Assembly: GCF_020184175.1 (NCBI RefSeq)
Contig: NW_026083147.1
Location: 62,001-126,000 of the forward strand
From: Aphis gossypii
Taxonomy: Eukaryota > Arthropoda > Insecta > Hemiptera > Aphididae
DNA: 64,000 nt
Reading direction: 5' to 3'
In this document: piece after piece, positions 57,037 to 64,000 of the stretch
How the letters are laid out: each line of letters starts with the position of its first letter
How positions within the stretch are numbered: the stretch's first letter is position 1
Translations under genes and position numbers: made by a program
The notes under the pieces: generated by a model
The model's database searches: none
The model's input: the letters and a program-made list of their open reading frames with translations, nothing else
What the model was told of the DNA's origin: nothing

Positions 57037-60000
57037 ATAGATTATACGTATGTATTAATTTTATTAATTTTTAACTTTGATTTTATATCATATATTTTTA
57101 AATCTGATCGTGTTTTACAACTTTTATTATATATATTATATATTGAATTTGAATTCAACCAATTTTATTTTTTTATATTTTATTGATTTTATTTATATTT
57201 TCATATTATACGTATGTATTAATTTATATTTTAAATATTTTATTATTCATCTGATTTTTTATTTCACTGAAATTTTGTAAATTATTAAAACATATTTATT
57301 TATAATTAATTATATTTGTATTTTATCTTACTTATTGTTTTGCTGCATAGTTTGATGAATACCTCGGTCCACGTTGTTGCGTTGAATAAGTAGGTTGTAG
57401 TTTATCAATTAAAAATGAATTAAGAACAACTGTTTCTTCAAATTAATATTGTATTTAATTTAGATTAATTATTATAAAACTTAACTAATATCAAAAACCT
57501 CGCTTTGATAGTGTTGTAATAAAGTCAGCGACTTACACAAGTACTGGAAGGCTGAGGATAATATCCCAGGTAGCAAAAATGTAATGATAATAATACTAAA
57601 ATATTATTAATTCATTATATCTGAAATAATACAATTAAAATAATATACTATTGTTTTATTTACGATACAACTTTTATATTATTATAGTAGGGCAAAAAAA
57701 ATATATTATATTATTATTTTTATTATGAAATTAATATTATTAATAAAATAATATAGTATGATTTATTTTCAATAAACATATAATATTATTTTTAAGAAGC
57801 AACAAAATCATACTATATTATTATTAATTCATTACTATATATATTATTATTTTCTAGTTTTAAGGGAGAGGGGGTTTAACTGCACAGCTCCATCCCCGTA
57901 GATATGCCAAGATTGAATGCATGACGAGACACACATTAAGTATATTTTAGAACATATTTTTGTATTTTAAAGCTGTAGTGGTGGTTTGTGATATAATATT
58001 TCTGCCTAAATTTTTTACCGAACAAATATAAGTTATCTACAATAATGTTTTTGTTTTATTTAATAAATGGATAAAAAAATGTATGTATTTTTTTTTATAC
58101 GTTTTCAAACATTATAATATACAAAATACAAATACAAAACTACAAAGGTCAGTTCCGCTCTTGTGCTTGCACTAACTGTTTTACCAATTATATAACATAA
58201 ACATTCCGATAATCTGATATTCGTATAGTCTGTACGTATAGTTTTATAAAAAACTGGGTTTTATTGTTATTTGTTATCAGGATAATATTTACACCACCGC
58301 GACTGCCCGATTACTGTAACGCGTATTTTCTAACATCCCGCCGGCCCACAGAGCCACGGAATATGAATACACGAACACAATTGTCACGATTCGCCATTCG
58401 CCAAGGGTTAGGTTTAATGAGTTATAATATATAGCTTTATATGTACTCTATGAACACTTCACTCAGTGCGTGTATTCAATATATTAATTTATTTGTCACG
58501 TCATCTTACGGTCCGTTTTTCATAATTACTTGTTTGGTTATTATTACTTTTAAACTCGTCACTCGTGTGTCATTTATTGTGAAATCATCGCGCGTCGCCA
58601 AGTCTGCATTACACTATTTTCAACAACAGCCAACAATAGGTAAGTAAATCCACTATACTAATATAATAAATATAAATAATTAGAAGTTTAATACAAGACA
58701 TAATATAGATACTTATCAGATTCCATGGGCTACCTAAAAATATAACATATTTGTGAATTCGTCGTTTTCACTATCAAAGTTGAGTTTTTGTCTTGCATAG
58801 TATGTGGAATTATTTTGTTTTATGTTTGGAATCTGATTACGAGCAAATATTTAAAACAAAGTAATGTGTAATCTACAATAATTATGTTATTCTTAACTCG
58901 CGTATTTTTGATTTATTGTGTCAATGTGCACTGGAAATCTAAAATAATGATCGTAGCAAATCGTGAATATAAACCGTTGAGCCTTCAGTAATTATGCATC
59001 ACATAATATAGATTTCCAATACACATTGAACATAATGAACGTACAAAATTATGCTTTATTCTATATAGGACTTATTATTATTATACAGTATCATTTTCAT
59101 TAGTCTATACATAACCTAGGTGTAGACTAATGAAATTAAATTTGATGTATTTAATGAAATTAATAAACGAATTATAGATGCTACCTAAGTAGTATAAATA
59201 TGGGGCGTCTGGCTCCATTTTTCAGCGGAGATGAAAAAAGTTTGAGGGGGTATGGTCCCCTTGCAGTGTAAGAAAGTCCCTCTGTAAAATGGAGCCAGAC
59301 GCCCCATATTTATACTAATAAATGGTTAGAAAAACCATGGGGCGTCTGGCTCCATTTTACAGCGGGAATTTCTTACACTTCAATTTTCGGTCAAACCCAT
59401 TGGAGGATTTCGACGATTTTGATTTCAAAAGTAGGTTTAGGTAAGTAACTAATAGCTGTAATAACTAATAAGTTACATAAAATGTAAAATCGTACCTAAT
59501 TTGATACATAATAAATGCATATTTTTACAATAGACTATCAAAGGAAACTTTTGTATTTTTATTTAATTTAATTGGAAACGATTTGCAACGATCTACAAAT
59601 AGAAGCTTCGCCATTTCTCCAGAAATACAAATTTTGGTGACTTTAAGATACTATGCTACAGGTACCTTCCAAGTATGTATATAGTGTAACCTACATCAAA
59701 ATGTATATTGTATAGTACCTATACCTATATTTTTATTTGTTTTTCTAAATTTAATGTTATGTATTATGGAACTGTTGAACTGAACATAACTGCTTGGGTC
59801 TATAATAGTGGCAATTTTGTCGCTGACACCCAAGACATGACGCATGTATTAGTCATAAATGATTTTATAAATCTGTGCCTGGTTTTAAAACCAATTAAAA
59901 AAATTCCGAAATCAGTTCACTACGTGGCGGTGGCGTGCTAGGTATGTTTTTGATAAAAAAAAAAACACCGGTTACGTGCAGCCTTTAAGAGGACGTAGCC

Positions 60001-60052
60001 AGGAATTTTGTAGGGGGGGGGGCTGAGTATAAAAATACAGTTAATAAAATAC
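56920..60052. repeat. Right arm of the large inverted repeat
   Basis: Inverse of 35124-38490, without the mariner-type MITE. It ends GTTAATAAAATAC at the outer border. Small differences (base changes, short indels) imply some age or a lack of ongoing gene conversion. The same short ORFs occur as in the left arm (58441-58647 and 59708-59941), without recognised domains. Confidence 0.88.
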
Positions 60053-60134
60053 AAATACAATTATGTCTTTTATTTTTTTATTAATCTTGATAAATTTCCA
60101 AGGTCAACACGGTCAATAGGGGGAGGCTATAGCC

Positions 60135-60525
60135 CCCTTAGCCACCCCCTGGTCTTACACACGTATACGCATGGCACATTTTACACTCAGCAGATTACGT
60201 TTAGCTCCGTTATTTTAAAAATAAAAGTGAATTGAACTCTTATAAAATTCAAATGTAATATTATTATCTATAGTGAATCACATAGGTTCTTTTATTATAT
60301 TTTAATTTTAAAGCGAGTTGTGAGTATTTTAAAATTGTAAAATGTTTGTAGGTACATCTTAAAATTAAAAATACCAATAACACCATTAAAATTAAAATAT
60401 AATAAAAAGCCTGAGATTCTATAGATAATAATCTTACATTTTAATTTTATAAGAAGTCAATTCCCTTTTATTTTTAAACTAACGGATTTGAACGTCATCT
60501 GCTGAGCGTAAAATTATTTTTTAAA
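60135..60525. mobile_element. Palindromic MITE related to the one at 15786
   Basis: Inverted arms TTTACACTCAGCAGATTACG ... CGTCATCTGCTGAGCGTAAA fold over about 330 bp. Its inner sequence resembles the 15786-16199 element (TTTAC(A/T)CTCAGCAG). Confidence 0.7.
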
Positions 60526-60639
60526 TAAACTTCTAAAATAATATCCTTTAAAGGATTTTATTGTTTTAACCGTCCTCTTTAACTGTTATGATTCAATAAG
60601 TACTTTTCTATTGTACATAGTCACATACCTAAGGTCTAC

Positions 60640-62057
60640 TCCTTTCTTTCCCTATATTCCTTAATAAAGGCTGTTATTGGAGATCACGTACACGTCCATA
60701 AGTCAACAATATGCCGAACCATAAAACGTGTGTCACTCGCGATTGGGCGTCTTCGTCCGCATTTTATCAACATACCTAGGAACGCTGAAGAAATTCAGAA
60801 GGTTCAAACAGGTTTTTTCAGATTGAAAGGATTCCCAAGAGTGGTTGGGGCAGTAGACTGTACCCACATACGTATACAGTCACCAAACAGCAATATTGGA
60901 GAAAGGTTTCGAAATCGGAAAGGGTATTTCTCCTTCAACGTACAGGCTATATGTGATAGCGAATTAAAATTCATGAATATTGTTGCACGGTAAACATAAT
61001 TATTTAAAAAATACATTTTAATAATTACAATTTACATACGCACTTAAATGAACCTATTGGTGGAGCATATAAGTGATTTTTAAAAACATCCCCTGAAACT
61101 TTTTGTACCTATTTCATAAATTTAAAATGTTTTCATAAATTAATTAATTCAAACAACCTTATTACCATCAATTATAAATAGTAGTATGTATAATCAATGG
61201 CATTACTAATAGTAAAATTAATTAGTATACATTTTACTGTATGTATGTAAGTTCTTGTATTATGATACTATGATAGTATAAAAGAAGAAACTAATACACA
61301 AGGGTATTGTTCATCTAAAATGTTATTGTAGGTGGCCAGGTTCTGTTCATGACAGTACAATTTTTGATAATAGTATGTGTAGGGCTCAGTTTGAAAATGG
61401 AGAATATGGGAATAGTTTTTTACTCGGAGATGGGGGCTATCCATGTCGTGATTACATGATGACTCCTCTTCTTCGTCCTGTTACTGAAGCAGAGAAGAGA
61501 TATCAAGTATTAGTATATTATTTATTATTATAGGAAACATTTAATACTATCATTCATACAAATTACATTTCCTCTCTTTTCACTCTTAATTGTCCAAAAT
61601 CTGGTCCAAATACAATTTTTAGTTAGGAATTAAAATTAAATTTATCTAATACACTTATTTTTATGATTTGTGCTTTATTAAAATATCTCCAACCACCTTC
61701 ATTAAAATAACTTCCCGATAAATTTTAAATTTAGTTAAATAATTAAGCATTTAAAAATATCATTTTTTATCATAGAAAGCTCATATTGCTACAAGAAACG
61801 TTGTAGAAAGACTATTTGGTGTGTGGAAAAGGAGATTTCCGGTGATAGCTGTAGGAATACGCACACAGCTTAACACAACTATGACGACCATTGTGGCCAC
61901 AGCTGTTTTATACAACATTTTAAAAGAACAATGCGATGAAATGCCAGCTGACGAAAATGCCGTAGATAATGACTTACTTCTGGAAATTGATATGAACCCT
62001 GTAAGGCAAACAGGCAATTTAGTCAGAGGACAATTAATTGACTTGGTATTTACATAA
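60640..62057 (+). pseudogene. PIF/Harbinger transposase (HARBI1-like), 5'-truncated
   Basis: Three exons: about 60640-60989, 61332-61506 and 61776-62057, with GT/AG borders and matching phases. It starts in the helix-turn-helix region (HKSTICRTIKRVSLAIGRLR). The DDE_4-type nuclease core follows: VVGAVDCTHIRIQ (first Asp), the FSFNVQAICDSE segment, WPGSVHDSTIF, LLGDGGYPC (second Asp) and RNVVERLFGVWKRRFP (Glu). It ends with a stop at 62057. The catalytic residues are intact and no internal stop is seen. I found no start codon and the N-terminus is missing, apparently displaced by a palindromic MITE upstream. A complete copy would cut and paste with a TWA duplication, together with a Myb-like partner. 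Confidence 0.85.
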
Positions 62058-62390
62058 AAACAATGTTATAGTGGTAACTATTGGTTAGTAATATAACGTA
62101 TGTATATTATTTGTAAATTTTTTGTATTATTCATAAGATTTATTTATGTATAGTTAATTTAAAATTATATATATATTATTCAAGTATAATAAATAAATTA
62201 TTATTATAAAGTTTTGAAAATGAAAATAAATATTATGTAAAAAAAATCAACTTATATTATTATATAATTTTAATATTAAATATAAATAAAAAAAAAAAAA
62301 AATAAAAAAAAAATTAAATTAATTATGAACAGCGAGTTAAATATTGTTCATACTTAAATTATTTGTATGATTGTACCTGCAAATATATAT
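62058..62390. other. Spacer between convergent Harbinger genes
   Basis: AT-rich sequence with A-runs near 62289. It probably holds the polyadenylation signals of both genes (AATAAATAA near 62189). Confidence 0.4.
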
Positions 62391-62692
62391 TTACTCAAGC
62401 CCAAACATTTTTTTTTTGTGCTTGAGTTCCAATAATAATATTTCTTCTTTTAATTTGTTATGACGAGATTCACTTTCTAATCTTTCCACTTCAAATTTTA
62501 TTTTTTGTGTCATAAGGGTTTTTTCTAGCTCACTTACTTCAAGGTCAACTTTTGCTTTTTTTAACTTAATACCGTGTAGTTCATCTTCAAATTTTGTGGT
62601 ATTTTCTGTTTTTATTAATCGTTTGTTATTCAAAACAGATAAGCCTTCGTACACTTTCTTGGAACTTATCTGCTTAGCTCTTTCCTGCACAA
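62391..62692 (-). pseudogene. Last exon of a coiled-coil (Myb/SANT-like) Harbinger partner protein
   Basis: On the minus strand a probable acceptor (TTTGTGCAG at about 62693) opens an exon of 100 codons. It begins ERAKQISSKKVYEG and ends KHKKKMFGLE before the stop. The sequence is a long charged helix (LEVSELEKTLMTQKIKF ... LKEEILLLELKHKK), as at the C-terminus of Harbinger-encoded Myb/SANT proteins. It lies 330 bp downstream of, and convergent to, the Harbinger transposase, the usual arrangement for the pair. The DNA-binding part is not seen; upstream sequence is AT-rich and then enters the piggyBac element. The pairing is inference from position and type. Confidence 0.5.
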
Positions 62693-62953
62693 ACATTTCA
62701 ATGAAAAAAATACCATACCTGCACACAAATTGAAATTTTCAAAAAAAACCTTTATTAATATTAAAATTAACTTTTTTTACATTTAAATATATTAAAAAAA
62801 CTAACATTTTTTTTTTTTTACAATTTTTTTATGTTCGGTAGTAGGTGGGATGACTTATGTCCCGCTGTGCATGAAAGGAGTATACATCTAAAATAAAAAA
62901 AAAATTTTAATTTTTTTTTTTTATATAATTAAAAATTAATTAAATCATACTTT
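62693..62953. other. AT-rich spacer
   Basis: No gene seen. It has T- and A-runs and a slightly more complex block at 62830-62890. Confidence 0.4.
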
Positions 62954-64000
62954 TTAAATTTTATGATATTCAGCAAAACAGTTCCTGTTTTTTCCTAAAC
63001 ATAGTGGCACTTCACAGATTGAACACATCCAGTCAGTTCTTATTTCTTTTTTTTTGGAACTACAATTGTTACACCTTCTCCTCGTTGATCTTAGTGGCTG
63101 ATGGGCTGACTGCTCTAAGCGAACTTCTTTAGGTACTGCCGGACTACCTTTTTTTAAATGTTTAGGTGTGACTGGTGAATCTGTTGAACTACGGCGTTTT
63201 TCAACTAAAGTTTTAGCTACCAGATCCCTTGACACATTACGACGAAATTCTTTCATACTCATGTTTTCATTAGTAATTTCATTGTACAGAATACGAGCAT
63301 TTACAATTGTAGCATCGAAAAAAAAGAAAAAAATATGGTGCCACCATTTTTGACTTTTCCTATCAATTTGATATGTTTTTTTATTTTGGTCGAATTTATC
63401 AACACAATTCATGTTAGAATTATAATCTTGAAGCACAATTGGGCACGGAATCATAGAGACGGTTCCGTCTTTTGCCTTACGTTTTACATGAGTTACATTT
63501 TTAGGATCGTGGAAATTTGACAATAAATTGACAATTCTTTTATCTTTCCACTTTATAATTGATACATCATTTTGATCGCTCATTTCCCAATCATAATCAC
63601 CAATTTTTAATGTTGAATCTGGTTTAATTTTTGGTAAATATTTACGTAACGCTTTTATAGTTCCGCAAGCATGAATTTTTTTTGTTTTCAAATAATTTAA
63701 CAAAGGGACACTTGTAAAAAAATTATCCATGTATAAACAATGGTTTTTATTTTGTATGGGAAGAGACAAATTTTTAACAACACTACCTCCGAGATCTATT
63801 TGAACAGTATCACTAACTTTTCCAATATACATATCAAAATTCCATAAGTATCCTTTCTGATCCACTAATGACCAAACTTTATAGCCCCTTTTTATAGGTT
63901 TATTGGGCATGTACTGTTTTAAAGTAGATCTCCCTTTAAACTTGATCATTGATTCATCAACTGCGACTATACGGTGCGGATTGTAATATTTTTGAAAATT
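62954..64000 (-). CDS. piggyBac transposase-like protein, C-terminal part, runs off the window
   Basis: The minus-strand frame is open from the window edge (64000) to a stop at 62954, about 348 codons, so the true start is outside. It has the piggyBac catalytic series: IVAVDESMIKFKGRSTLKQY (first Asp), LYMDNFFTSVPLL (second Asp) and NMNCVDKFDQNKKTYQIDRK with the third Asp. KWWHHIFFFFFDATIVNARI follows. The C-terminus has a cysteine-rich zinc-binding region (CNNCSSKK ... WMCSICEVPLC ... NCF), as in piggyBac proteins that bind TIR DNA. No break is visible. Role: cut-and-paste at TTAA. It may be part of an active element or a PGBD-type domesticated gene; the outside flank would decide. Confidence 0.92.
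   Translation of the reverse strand, partial: NFQKYYNPHRIVAVDESMIKFKGRSTLKQYMPNKPIKRGYKVWSLVDQKGYLWNFDMYIGKVSDTVQIDLGGSVVKNLSLPIQNKNHCLYMDNFFTSVPLLNYLKTKKIHACGTIKALRKYLPKIKPDSTLKIGDYDWEMSDQNDVSIIKWKDKRIVNLLSNFHDPKNVTHVKRKAKDGTVSMIPCPIVLQDYNSNMNCVDKFDQNKKTYQIDRKSQKWWHHIFFFFFDATIVNARILYNEITNENMSMKEFRRNVSRDLVAKTLVEKRRSSTDSPVTPKHLKKGSPAVPKEVRLEQSAHQPLRSTRRRCNNCSSKKKEIRTDWMCSICEVPLCLGKNRNCFAEYHKI

Noticed and set aside
35116..60060. AAATATAA / AAATACAA as a firm 8-bp TSD of the giant palindrome
   Set aside because: One mismatch in low-complexity sequence, and the left-flanking repeat does not continue on the right side. Kept only as a possibility.

Overview
The window is an AT-rich, intron-containing eukaryotic sequence made almost entirely of nested and decayed transposable elements. 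Its introns, poly(A) retroposons and insect-type element families (THAP/P-like, FB/NOF-like, piggyBac, PIF/Harbinger, SAP-domain Gypsy) point to an insect. From my memory of aphid repeats and proteins, an aphid-like hemipteran is the best guess; this is inference, since no host marker gene is present. No ordinary housekeeping gene, rRNA or CRISPR array was recognised, and no tRNA was seen (not scanned systematically).

Region 1 (1-8004) is a GC-richer Ty3/Gypsy element on the minus strand. It has two LTRs about 98% alike, a SAP-domain Gag with a zinc knuckle, protease, RT, RNase H, integrase and an extra ORF in the env position. Several frameshifts break it. Region 2 (8005-19776) is a P-like transposase pseudogene, followed by the 3' part of a retroelement with an envelope-like membrane tail, a DEDDh-type exonuclease ORF, a polypurine tract and an LTR. 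That retroelement is interrupted by a hAT element (11129-13373, 8-bp TSD) and by a P-like element (13737-19371, 8-bp TSD). The second of these has terminal repeats and an apparently unbroken six-exon, about 943-residue THAP transposase gene. Region 3 (19784-31652) holds a LINE-like ORF1 fragment, a 5.3-kb MULE with about 130-bp TIRs and a 9-bp TSD, a small unknown spliced gene, a Merlin-like fragment and a second Gypsy integrase.

Region 4 (35124-60052) is a large palindrome with roughly 3.1-3.4-kb arms. Its interior carries a P-like element (40714-56446, 8-bp TSD). That element is split by an 11.3-kb Foldback/NOF-like MULE (41745-53038, 9-bp TSD) whose TIRs are built from tandem 148-bp units. 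The NOF-like gene joins an AT-hook and a DDE transposase to a C-terminal domain with the Cys and His boxes of ubiquitin-specific proteases, with one frameshift between its two large ORFs. A 222-bp mariner-type MITE lies in the left arm, and the right arm preserves the empty site.

Region 5 (60060-64000) holds a palindromic MITE, a PIF/Harbinger transposase with a convergent coiled-coil partner gene, and a piggyBac transposase that runs off the window edge. The strongest leads for something new are the protease-fused NOF-like protein, the exonuclease beside an envelope-like ORF in a retroelement, the intact P-like element, and the extra Gypsy ORF.
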